Shown here piece by piece: positions 52,099 through 62,267 of a DNA stretch of 64,000 bases; the first letter of the stretch is position 1; each line of letters starts with the position of its first letter. The position numbers were made by a program, and so were the translations under genes. The DNA comes from Pyrenula massariospora (lineage: Eukaryota; Ascomycota; Eurotiomycetes; Pyrenulales; Pyrenulaceae). The stretch spans positions 1,922,001-1,986,000 of the forward strand of contig JAGFMI010000003.1 in assembly GCA_021030905.1 (NCBI GenBank), read 5' to 3'. The notes under the pieces were generated by a model that saw only the letters and a list, made by a program, of their open reading frames with translations, did not search any database and was not told the origin of the DNA.

Positions 52099-55057
52099 AT
52101 GTCGGATCTGAGATTCGACAATCAGACCGTGGTGGTCACAGGTGCAGGAGGAGGCTTGGGAAAAGCGTACTCGTTGTTCTTTGCCTCGCGAGGGGCCAAT
52201 GTGGTGGTCAATGACCTTGGAGGCTCGTTCAAAGGAGAGGGCGCATCCGCAAAGGTACAGATTCGATTGCTGGCTTGGTATCACAGAATGCTGACCAAAA
52301 AAGGCTGCCGATGTTGTGGTCGAGGAGATTCGACAGAATGGAGGCAAAGCTGTTGCTAACTATGATAGCGTCACAGACGGAGAAAAGATCATCGATACAG
52401 CAATAAAAAATTTTGGCAAAGTTGATATACTTATAAACAATGCTGGTATTCTTCGAGATGTTAGTTTCAAGAATATGAAAGATCAGGATTGGGACCTTAT
52501 CAACCAGGTCCATGTCAAAGGGGCGTACAAGGTAATGAAAGTCGCTCTGCTGCGAAGGTTATCATAGCTAAGGATTCTACAGTGTGCACGTACCGCATGG
52601 CCTCATTTCAGAAAGCAAAAATATGGACGAGTGATCAACACTGCTTCGGCAGCGGGTCTTTTCGGAAACTTTGGACAGTGCAATTACTCAGGTACGTAGA
52701 TCTCATGATCACATAGAAGCTGATATGTGAACCAACGATTTGCAGCCGCGAAACTCTCACAAGTCGGCTTCACGGAGACTCTAGCGAAGGAGGGGTACAA
52801 GTATAACATTTTGTGCAATGTCATTGCGCCAATCGGTAAGCCAACATGTCGACCACAACGCATAAATCGATACTAAGTTGCCCTAGCTGCTAGCCGGTTG
52901 ACAGAGACTGTCATGCCGCCTGACTTGCTTCAACTTCTTCAACCTGAATGGATTGTACCTCTGGTCGCTGTTCTTGCTCACTCGTCTAATAAGCAAGAGA
53001 CCGGCTCAATTTTTGAAGTAGGTGGTGGCCATGTTGCCAAGATCCGATGGGAAAGAGCAAAAGGCGCTTTACTAAAGGCAGATCATTCCATGACCCCTGG
53101 AGCAGTACTTAAAAAGTGGAAGAATATTGGGGATTTTTCAGAACCTAGCTATCCTACCGGGGCGGCTAATTTCCTGGAACTCTTGGAAAATGCCCAGAAA
53201 CTTGGAAGTAATGATCAGGGAGAAACACTTGACTTCTCCGGGAAGGTTGCCCTTATCACTGGAGCTGGCGGCGGGTAAGTTCTAACGCTTTGCATCTGTC
53301 CATTTTCTAATCGCTTTAGTCTTGGCCGATCCTACGCGTTGCTTTTCGCAAAGTATGGTGCCTCCGTTGTTGTCAACGACTTGATGGATCCAGAGCCGGT
53401 GGTTCAAGAGATCCAAAAGGATGGCGGCAAGGTAGTTGGCTCAAAGGCATCTGCAGAAGATGGTGACAAAGTTGTCAAGGACGCAATTGATGCATTTGGC
53501 CGAGTCGATATCCTCATCAACAATGCAGGCATCCTCCGAGACAAGGCGTTCACGAACATGGATGAGTCTCTCTGGGATTCAGTAATGGCGGTTCATCTTC
53601 GTGGGACATACAAGATGACAAAGGCAGCGTATCCCTATATGCTGAAGCAGAAGTATGGACGCATCGTCAACACTACAAGTACCAGCGGGATTTACGGAAA
53701 CTTCGGGCAAGCAAACTATGCAGCAGCAAAATGTGGCATTTTGGGCTTTTCAAGAGCGTTAGCTCGAGAAGGTGCGAAGAACAACATCTATGTAAACACT
53801 ATTGCGCCAAATGCTGGCACCAACATGACCCGGACCATCATGCCAGAGGAGATGGTTCAAGCATTCAAGCCGGACTATGTGGCTCCCTTGGTGGTGGCCC
53901 TCTGCTCCGACAAAGTGCCGGATCCACCTACCGGTAGCCTTTTTGAAGTCGGCAGCGGATGGATCGGCGAGACAAGATGGCAACGTTCTGGCGGCCATGG
54001 CTTCCCAGTTGATGTCAAGCTAACTCCTGAAAATGTCGTTGCAGCATGGAAAGATATTGTCACCTTCGACAGTCGAGCAGACAACCCCTCGGAAATGAAT
54101 GACGGAATGAGAAGCATTATGGCGAACATGGAGAACAAGAGCGGCGGTAGTGAACAGAAGGCATCATCAAACCCCAATTTGGAATACATTGAGAAGGCAA
54201 AAAATATGAAAGCCGAAGGCACCCCCTACAACTACGACGATAAGGACGTTATCCTCTACAACCTCAGCTTGGGCGCAAAACGTACCGATCTACCCCTCGT
54301 GTATGAAAACTCGGACGACTTCCAAGCACTTCCCACTTTTGGCGTCGTTCCATTCTTCAACGCCAGCAGCCCCTGGGAATACAGTCAACTAGTGCCCAAC
54401 TTCAGCCCCATGATGCTCTTACATGGCGAGCAGTACCTCGAGCTCCGCAAATTGCCCATCCCCACGGCCGCACAGACCATTTCGATCCCGAAGATTGTCG
54501 AAGTCATCGACAAGGGTAACGCTGCGATCGTGGTAACCGGCACGACAACCAAACACGCAAAGACCGGCGAGGACCTCTTCTACAACGAATCCACGGTCTT
54601 CATCCGCGGCTCGGGCGGCTTCGGCGGACCCAAGAAAGGCTCAGACCGTGGCGCGGCGACGACAACCTACAAGCCTCCTTCCGGCCGCAAGCCAGACGCC
54701 GTCGTCGAAGAAAAGACGAACGAGGACCAAGCCGCTTTGTACCGCCTCAACGGCGACAGAAATCCGTTACATATCGACCCCGACTTTAGCAAGATCGGTG
54801 GGTTCAAGACGCCGATCCTGCACGGACTGTGCTTCTTCGGGCTTGCGGGGAAGGCGGTGTTGCAGACGTTTGGGCAGTTTAGGAATATCAAGGTGCGGTT
54901 TGCGGGGCCGGTGATCCCGGGGCAGACGCTGAGGACGGAGATGTGGAGGGAGGGGGGGAGGGTGGTTTTCCAGACGACGGTCGTGGAGACGGGGAAGTTG
55001 TGTATTGCGGGGGCTGGGGCGGAGTTGGTGGGCGGGGGGAGGGAGAGTAAACTTTGA
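52099..55057 (+). CDS. fox2: FOX2, peroxisomal multifunctional beta-oxidation enzyme
   Basis: Exons 52099-52254, 52304-52531, 52583-52691, 52746-52835, 52887-53274 and 53320-55057 give 902 residues; introns are 45-54 bp. It catalyses the hydratase-2 and (3R)-hydroxyacyl-CoA dehydrogenase steps of beta-oxidation. Two SDR dehydrogenase domains are in tandem: [51 protein letters not shown]; then [57 protein letters not shown]. The C-terminal MaoC-like hydratase-2 has [21 protein letters not shown] and [10 protein letters not shown] with its catalytic Asp/His. No SCP2 domain follows. It ends in SKL, the classic peroxisomal signal. Paired CCGAGG motifs lie upstream. Codons turn G-ending after about 54800. 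Confidence 0.96.
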
Positions 55058-55520
55058 GGTGCAGAGGGGAAGGAGTGGAGATGGTGAGTGGAGGGTGGCT
55101 CGGGGAGCATTTGTATGCTAGTTAGAGAGAGGGCGCGAGTGTCACTGAGTGATGTGATTTATAACAGAGCTTAACGAAAATAGTTGAAGAAATTATATAC
55201 AAATTTCAACCTAACGGTCATTTCTTTAAAGATTTTGGCGGGTTCTCACCGCATAAGAGAGGAATACTTAGATCATTTTTATTTTGGTTCAAGAGTAGCG
55301 CGTACATCATAAGCACGAGCAATTTCCAAGAGCCGGTTTTCCGAACCGTTATTCACAGCGTGCCAGCTTCGACCTATGGTATGGGTATCATTTCTAGCCA
55401 TGTCCTTTAATCCAATATCGAGCCACGCCAATCCATGCAAGTAGCTTGCGCTGTGTATGCCCCCCAACCAAAACTCCAACACCCACAGGCCTAGATTTCC
55501 GGTCCACCGTATCCCAACCT
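55058..55520. other. Intergenic between convergent FOX2 and RBR ligase
   Basis: 463 bp of 3' flanking sequence without a recognisable frame or RNA gene. Confidence 0.4.
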
Positions 55521-57440
55521 TTACACCTCCACCGTAATAACCCGATCCCCAACCCAATCCGCCAAACCCTGCAAACTCCACTCGCCTCTCCACAAGACCC
55601 CCAACCACCCCCTCTCCGCCCGATCCAAATCCCCCGGCATCTCCCCAAACCCCTCCACCCCGACCATCCCCTCCTTAACCCTCCACTCCCTCTCCGCCTC
55701 CTCCCCCGCCGCCCTCACAACCCCCTCCTCATCCTCCCCCCGGTACAGATCACACTTCTGACACTCCCCGCACGGCCTCCCCGGCACAACCCGGAAATGC
55801 TCGCAGTAGTGCCGGTACCCTTCCCCCGGGGTCAGCGCCTTGCGGCACAGATAGCACATGATGTAGCCGCAGGGGCAGGTGAGTTTGTTGCAGCCGGAGG
55901 ACTTGACGAAGGCGAGGCCGCAGCGCGGGCAGGTGCGTTTGACGGCGGCGGTGCGGGCGGCCTCGACGGTGGAGCGGAGGGAGAGGAGGAGGGGCTCGTG
56001 GCAGGTGTGCGGGTCGTGCCAGGGTTTGTGGCATTTGAGGCAGGAGGGGCGGAGGCAGGGGGGGTTGGCGCAGCGGAAGAGGGGGGCGCGGTGGGTGAGG
56101 TGGAGGTGGGTGAGGGTGTTGCGGAAGACAGTGCGGGGGTCTTGGGACAACGAGAGGAGCGAGAGGAGGGCTAGCAAGAGGGTTGCATAAAGAAGGAGGG
56201 GAGGGAGGAGGAAGAGCAAGAGGAGAGAGGCTCGGGCTGGAGACTTGAAGGTCCAACTGATTGGGGCGTTACTGGATAGGTTGTCCGTCGGGTCAGCCTC
56301 CGCGTAGTTGCAGAAGGGGCATTGGATGAGAGGGATTTGCGCTTTGAGGAAAGATTCAGAGGCAAGACGTTCCTCGAAGCGGAGCCAGGTCTCTGCGCCA
56401 GATGGGTTCGAGAGGATTGCGCTTCTTGTTATGTCGATTGGCAAGTGGCCATTGCAATTCTCGTTGAGTAGTGGAGCAACGCATTTGAGCGTTCCTCGAC
56501 CAGAGTCGATTGACTTGTCCCATCCCTGACCAAAGAGAGCTTCTTCCAGTGTCCGTCGAACACAGTCAAAACAAGTAATGTGGCCGCTCGTTGAACAAGG
56601 CGCAATCTTTTCAAAAGGCACCTCGTCACAGCACACTTCGCATTCATATAAAGCTTCGTTTTCCTCCGCTTCGGTATGGTTGACTGTTTCGGCGTATCTA
56701 CGGTCAGATGTTTCTTGCTCTAACATTCGTCTTTGACGTGTAGGACGGATGAATATCTCCTGAAGCTCTACGTCTAGTTCTCTGCAACCGGTCTCTTTTA
56801 TTGCTCGATCCTCGAGGACATTACCCCGTGCAAGCAGGATGCTTGGAATTTCCTCCCTTTCTTTACGTTTTCGAAACGAGATCAGATTGCTCAAAGTCGC
56901 CCGCCAGGTCTTCTTGGACAATTCCTGAAGCACTGGACGTGCATGTCTGTAAGAGAAATTTTCCTCTGCGAGTACGGCATCTACTGTACTTCGACTGAGG
57001 CTCTTGAATTCCAGGCAAAGTGCGATCTTGGTAGCAGCTTTATAATCTTCATTGCGAAACGTCTCTTCAATGGCCAATAGTTGGCTCGCATCGGCTGGAG
57101 GACTGTTCCATCGCCCCTTCACCCATTCTGCACGATATCGTAGTAGCTGCTCGACGCAAATTTCCAGCTGGCTATCGCCGTCGAAGCGGGTGAGTAGCTC
57201 CCTTAAAACTTCGGCTTTGATGTCAGGAAAAAGTCGAACGAGTGTGAATAAATTGTCGTTAAGACCCTTCAAAGCCTGAGCTTGTTCCTCTGCACCAAGG
57301 TCCTTCATGCGCAGTGTACCGAAAGGGTTTGATCTAAGAGCTTCGGCGAGGGTCGTGCTTGCGGAAGAAGGACGTGCAACATTTCGACGGTTTGTAGGGC
57401 TTTTAGGTGACAGCCTCGGGACTTGAAAGGACAGTACCAT
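55521..57440 (-). CDS. RBR E3 ubiquitin ligase, RNF216/TRIAD3 type
   Basis: Single-exon frame of 639 residues. RBR ligases take ubiquitin from an E2 onto a RING2 cysteine before passing it on. Near residues 60-105 lies a CUE/UBA-like helix set (LVRLFPDIKAEVLRELLTRFDG). RING1 is YECEVCCDEVPFEKIAPC, GHITCFDCVRRTLEEALFGQG, LKCVAPLLNENC. The IBR region (QCPFCNY, FRCANPPCLRPSCLKCHKPWHDPHTC) is split by an unusual Leu-rich insert (SLLLLFLLPPLLLYATLLLALL). RING2 is CPRCGLAFVKSSGCNKLTCPCGYIMCYLCRK. The ending YRHYCEHF, PCGECQKCDLY is the RNF216 signature. An upstream exon is possible because the frame is open for about 30 codons before the ATG. Substrates unknown. Confidence 0.88.
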   Translation of the reverse strand: MVLSFQVPRLSPKSPTNRRNVARPSSASTTLAEALRSNPFGTLRMKDLGAEEQAQALKGLNDNLFTLVRLFPDIKAEVLRELLTRFDGDSQLEICVEQLLRYRAEWVKGRWNSPPADASQLLAIEETFRNEDYKAATKIALCLEFKSLSRSTVDAVLAEENFSYRHARPVLQELSKKTWRATLSNLISFRKRKEREEIPSILLARGNVLEDRAIKETGCRELDVELQEIFIRPTRQRRMLEQETSDRRYAETVNHTEAEENEALYECEVCCDEVPFEKIAPCSTSGHITCFDCVRRTLEEALFGQGWDKSIDSGRGTLKCVAPLLNENCNGHLPIDITRSAILSNPSGAETWLRFEERLASESFLKAQIPLIQCPFCNYAEADPTDNLSSNAPISWTFKSPARASLLLLFLLPPLLLYATLLLALLSLLSLSQDPRTVFRNTLTHLHLTHRAPLFRCANPPCLRPSCLKCHKPWHDPHTCHEPLLLSLRSTVEAARTAAVKRTCPRCGLAFVKSSGCNKLTCPCGYIMCYLCRKALTPGEGYRHYCEHFRVVPGRPCGECQKCDLYRGEDEEGVVRAAGEEAEREWRVKEGMVGVEGFGEMPGDLDRAERGWLGVLWRGEWSLQGLADWVGDRVITVEV

Positions 57441-58075
57441 TTCAAGTGTAGCAAAGCTACAACATGGTGCTGCTTCCAGAGTCTCTGGTGCCGCTTGACG
57501 TGGGATGAGTTGGGTTGAGAAACTTTGTACATGTGGTGGGGCCCATAGTTATCAATCAGGTGATTACGGAGTGATTCGGCTAACTGGAGATCTGAGTCAA
57601 CTATCCACGCAACCAACTCAACGAGTACTACCCTGCATCTACGAATTCACCGCGTCTCTTCTCGACCGAAGAATAGTCCCCTCCGGATTTGAAATTAGCG
57701 TTGACTGTGCCCCAAAGTTTTCTAAATGCCTCTTGAAATGACCCGTTAACGTCGAACACCAGATCCATCATCGTTGCCATGCGCTTGGGATTTCTCAGTG
57801 GTTCTGAAAATATGGATGGATGACATCCTGGCAGCTCTCGCAATTGGGAAAGCATGAACGGGCTGGAAAATTCGCTTTTGGTTGCCCTTAAGCGGGTTCT
57901 ATGTGGCACAAGGGCAGAAACATTGATATTCCTCGTATTGCCCGGGCCAGATCGAATTTCCGAAACATTCTAGTGGCTTGAGGTATCTTGGTGTCTACTC
58001 AAGCCTCCACCGTTGCGACCATCATACGCCACAAGAAGGCATAACTAGTCTGTGGACCAAGGGCGACATCACTCT
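57441..58075. other. Upstream of the RBR gene; possible extra coding exon
   Basis: A minus-strand open frame at about 57628-57970 reads protein-like (SQLRELPGCHPSIFSEPL, MATMMDLVFDVNGSF). A GTAGTA donor at its end and an AAAG acceptor near 57525 would fuse it in frame to the RBR frame through an intron of about 108 bp. No ATG precedes the part before MLSQLRE, and homology was not recognised, so I list it only as a possibility. Confidence 0.3.
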
Positions 58076-58887
58076 CTAACCACAGCAATAGGTCACCTCT
58101 TGCTGATCGCTCGGGCTCCTACGAGATCAGCATACTACTTTGGATCTGTGATGCTAGTCACTTACGACGTTCTCATTTGGTCCCAACGAAAGATGAATGC
58201 CCCGAGGAATGCGCCGATGAAGATGCAAATGAGGATGTAACCTGGGAAGCTATTATGAGAAGAAGTCAACGACCGAGACAAGGCGGAGCAAGCTTTACCA
58301 TTATAGTACATCGCGAGCAGCATGATGAAGTACGCGATCGCAAACTGGAACATGTGGATGGTTGCGCGAGCGGCCTGCCGTTGCAGCAATGTCCGAGCAC
58401 CAGGCAGTACAGCAGCCCGATTGTTCGAGGATCGCACTGATGCCTCGGGGCTCGTCTCCTCACTTCCATCCTTACTGTGATTGATAGACTGTTCCCGCTG
58501 ACGCGCAGCTGCCTCGCCATCTTTGCGTCGTAAGTAGCTGTCATATTCTCGACCGAGCCGACGCAGGAATTCGAGAGAGATCACCAGACAGATGACGCCG
58601 ATGCAGGACCCTGCGAACATACCCGGAGACGTTACGCGCCAGGAAGAGGACAGGAAGCCTGGGCGGCGTGTTTTCGGTTAGGCTGACCACTTTGAGAGGG
58701 CGTTTTCAAAGACTTACAGGCATCGACGGTATACCAATTCCACAGCATTGAGATCTTGCAGTTTTCCCCCAATACTGCCCATACCACTCATGCTCGCGGA
58801 GGATGAGGACGACGCGCCAATGGTAGGAGCAGTGGAAGAAGCCATACTCATAGCCGTCGATGAAGATGGCTTCATCCCCATGTCCAT
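58076..58887 (-). CDS. Ctr-family copper transporter
   Basis: Exons (minus) 58887-58848, 58774-58718, 58658-58299, 58241-58166 and 58118-58076 give 191 residues; introns are 73, 59, 57 and 47 bp. Ctr proteins form trimeric copper(I) channels. Seen: an N-terminal MDMGMKPSSSTAM, then [21 protein letters not shown], first helix GMFAGSCIGVICLVISLEFLRR, a charged cytosolic loop, second helix with the copper-selective MxxxM in YFIMLLAMYYN, third helix GYILICIFIGAFLGAFIFRW (GxxxG packing), and a Cys-pair tail TYCCG. The first intron is forced by a frame change between the Met-rich start and CKIS; an indel in a G5A4 run is the alternative. It shares a 1-kb promoter with a metalloreductase. Confidence 0.85.
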
Positions 58888-59928
58888 GTTGACAGTGGAT
58901 TGCTCGAGACTGGTGCTTGCTTTGCGTCAAAAAGCTTTCGGAAGGCCAAATGTTTCGAGAGGACGAGGTGAAATGAAGGAGCAACTTAGTAGTAAGTAGG
59001 GAGATTGTCGATTTTCGCGCAAGCCACACTGCCTCAGGTGACTGCCTTATCTAGACGATCAGAGACCTAGGTTGACGGCAACCCGATCGAATCTTCTACC
59101 TCCTAGATCTTCGAGTACGGTAAGAACCTGGAGTCAAAAAAAATCCGTCTAAGGCACAAATGTGAGCGGCTTGACAGCTGACTTTAGTGGCTTTATGGAC
59201 TTAGGTTGGTACGGTAACAATTGCTACTCTATCACCAATTCATGACCCTCTAATTGAACGAAGTCTTTGTGTCGTAGAGAATTCTTTCAGGCGTCGGTTT
59301 GGTCCAACTAATACGTATTTCCTGCAGCGTTCGTGTCAATACATTGGTGACCACCAACAGGTGGCAGGCTGATGATTGAGCAAGTTTTCTGCCCCTGCGT
59401 GCTATCATTGGCCGTCGGCTGAGCATGTTTCTCCGCCGATGTTGAGAAGCAACCTTCACAGAAGGCGCTCTATCTGAGCACATTTCCTGTCATTTTCTGA
59501 GCACATTGTCTGTCACTTCTTTTCATGATGCCTTGATATCGTGCCTTGATCAATTTTGATCCGCTCCGAAACTCCTCCTTGACTCCTCTCGTCTCAGACT
59601 CCGAGTCATACGCTCATCTATTTGGTGCGGTTCCGCTCTTGTCTATGAGGCAGGTCGTATCCTATCTTCCTCTATTCCTCTATGTCCACTCACCACTATC
59701 CGGCGGAAGATTGCAAACCTCTACTGAAATAGTTCAGGAAAACGTGAGCTCTTGAGATAAAGGTCAATTGCGGTCCTCATCGAGCGTTATGAAATACTAG
59801 ACAAGGGACTGTGACTGTCTATACTTCGCCGCGGCTCCAAGCCTCGTTTTAGGCGTCCGGAATACATGCCTTGGTCCATCTAGCACCATCTTGACCAGGT
59901 CACAGCTTCTTCTTCTGAGCACTTCACT
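58888..59928. promoter_or_regulatory. Bidirectional promoter of CTR and FRE
   Basis: 1041 bp between two head-to-head genes, with no coding frame of its own (small frames at 59250-59483 and 59546-59755 show no features). The TGAGCA cluster sits in its right half, about 0.4-0.6 kb from each gene. Confidence 0.55.
59377..59505. promoter_or_regulatory. Cluster of TGAGCA motifs (Mac1-type copper response elements) in the CTR/FRE promoter
   Basis: Four TGAGCA octamers occur: TGAGCAAG at 59377-59384, TGAGCATG at 59420-59427, TGAGCACA at 59475-59482 and TGAGCACA at 59498-59505. TGAGCACA is the complement of TGTGCTCA, the element of the A. fumigatus copper sensor Mac1; yeast Mac1 binds TTTGCTCA. A fifth copy, TGAGCACT, is at 59916-59923. 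They lie between a divergent copper transporter and metalloreductase, where copper-starvation control is expected. Confidence 0.65.
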
Positions 59929-62267
59929 ATGTCAGTGCCGACGAACGCACCGTGGGTTGGATCACCAACTGCTAATTTATCGTTGGCCGACCCACATTGT
60001 AACAACGACTCCTGCCATGCTTTTTACAACGCTCACCAGCTGTCCCAAAAGCTTGTGTCATACAATTACCAATTTAGTTATGGACACTTTACAACGTGGT
60101 ACTATCTCGCGTGGCTCGGGGTCTTTACAGCAGCCCACCTTCTATGCCGTGCAAAGGAGCACCAAAAGAATCGCCCAAGAAGCGATGTATTCGAGGAAGG
60201 AACTCGATCCCCACCGTTGAACAGCATCCATCAAGAAATCACCTTTGGCAAAGCCCACGCCAAAATCACCGCAGCTTGGCGCTTTTTCTCTTATCGCCAT
60301 GTCCCCGGATGGTGGAGTAACACTTTTGGTGTCCCATCTGTAGGCGTGGTTAGCTTTTTGCTCCTCGCCGCGCTATACCTTAGCATCTTGACCTTCCTCA
60401 AACGCCCCTATTACCGCCAACATAGGGGCTACGGCTCACCTCCTTTAGCAGTCCGTACAGGTCTGATGGCGACAGCTTTGACACCTCTTACAATTGCACT
60501 CTCCGGAAAGGCGAATGTGATCACTCTACTGACTGGTATTGGACATGAGAGACTAAACGTCATTCACCGCTGGGTCGGATGGATGATTTTTGCGCTGAGT
60601 ATAGTACACACAATCCCTTTCATCATTGCACCGTTGAAGGATGGTGGTTCGGCGGCGCTACACAAGCAGTTCTACAAGAAAGGCTCGTTCGAATATACAG
60701 GAGTCCCTCCGCTCGCTATGCTCTTTGGTCTTCTTATCTTATCTATCCCATGGATCCGTCACCGGCTGTACGAAGGCTTCTATCACGTCCACTTCTGGCT
60801 GGCAGTCACCTACCTGGGGACTATGTTCTGGCACGCAGGAAACGAAGGCGTAAGTTTCACCGACCTTTACCTTTTACGTGTTAAGTTAATCTACATTTCT
60901 CCATCCTGACTCGTGTACAGTGCCACGTGCACTTTCGGATCATAACTTCTGAAATGATACTTATCGTTCTTGATAGGATTCGTGGGACTATCTCTGGGCC
61001 ACCTTAGCAATCTGGCTCGCGACAATCCTCGCCCGCGCATTCTGGTACACCCGTCCTACCAATATTATGCAGGGAGGCTGGTTTAGGGGATTTCCTGTGT
61101 CGGCCCTCAAGCCATTTCCTAATGACATGACGAAGCTTGAGCTCCTGGTTCCGCCAGCCTTCCGGTGGACCCCCGGTCAGCACGTCTTTCTCCGCTTTCC
61201 TGATATAGGCCCGTTTGACAATCATCCATTTACGATTGCTACAGCGGATGTACCGATTCAAGAGGTGTCGGAACGGAGGATGATTGCCTTTTATGTGCGT
61301 TCGCATTTCGGATTTACGAGAAGGTTGCGGAGGCATATTAGCGGATTAACGGATCCGCAGCTTGAGGCGTGGGTGGAAGGGCCGTATGGCGGGATGTATG
61401 GAGATCCTGGGTTGAGGTATGATCATATGGTGCTGGTGATGGGCGGAGGTGGAATTAGTGCGGGTTTACCGTGGGTAGAACATTTTGCGAGGAGATTTGT
61501 GGACGGTGATTTGCCATTAAGAGTAAAGAAGTTGAAATTGCTTTGGAGTGTAAGGGAGAGAGAATCGGTAAAGTGGGTGGAGGAGACGCTTTCGAAGGTA
61601 CCGTGGGAAAGCTTGAAGGGAAGAATTAGTGTGCATGTGCATGTCACTGGTCAGGTGCAGGAAATCACCGGGGGAGGAGAGAGCGAGCGATCGCTGACAG
61701 AAGAGATGGAGCAAGACACTGAAAAAGAGACACTGTGTGCATATGGGGAAAACGATCGAAGTAAGGCCCATTCCCTACCATCGGAAATTGAAAGCATGCA
61801 TCGTCAGGGAGGGAAGGGTATCGACCTCCAGCCCCTCCGCGAGGTCATGCCCACCAAAGTTCACGTTCCATTCAACTACTACCAGGGCAGGGTCAATTTC
61901 ACTGATCTTCTTGCCGAACCCGAGTCAGTACCAACGTCGTCAAGGACACTCATTCTGGGTATGTGGTCTCCCTCACTTCTATCCCTATGTCGACTTCCAT
62001 TACTTACCTGCCTCTGTCTCCGTCTATGGTGTTCCCATTCTCCATTCTCATCTCCTTTTCCTCTCATTTCATCAACCTGTTCAAATTATCTTCTTCATCC
62101 TCATGTCTCTTTGAATATCCCAACTGACTAGAATCTCAGCTTGTGGTCCGGTGCCCTTCAAAATAGACCTCTCCAATGCCTGCGCTGCAGCGCAGTCTCG
62201 CGTTTTCAATTCCAGTCCGGATAGCCCAATTGAAATCGCATTGTGGACCGAGGCTTTTGGATGGTAA
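59929..62267 (+). CDS. Ferric/cupric reductase (FRE family flavocytochrome)
   Basis: Exons 59929-60849, 60977-61958 and 62140-62267 give 676 residues; introns are 127 and 181 bp. FRE enzymes pass electrons from NADPH via FAD and two haems across the plasma membrane to reduce Fe(III) or Cu(II) before uptake. Seen: an N-terminal helix near WYYLAWLGVFTAAHLL, then the haem domain with paired His in HRWVGWMIFALSIVHTIPF and HVHFWLAVTYLGTMFWH. After splice 1 come FAD-binding WTPGQHVFLRFPDIGPFDNHPFTIA, NADPH-binding MVLVMGGGGISAGLPWVEH, and after splice 2 ACGPVPFK and the conserved end WTEAFGW. An insert of about 90 residues (GESERSLTEEMEQDTEKE) separates the NADPH motifs. Reducing Cu(II) for the adjacent Ctr is the likely role. 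Confidence 0.92.
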
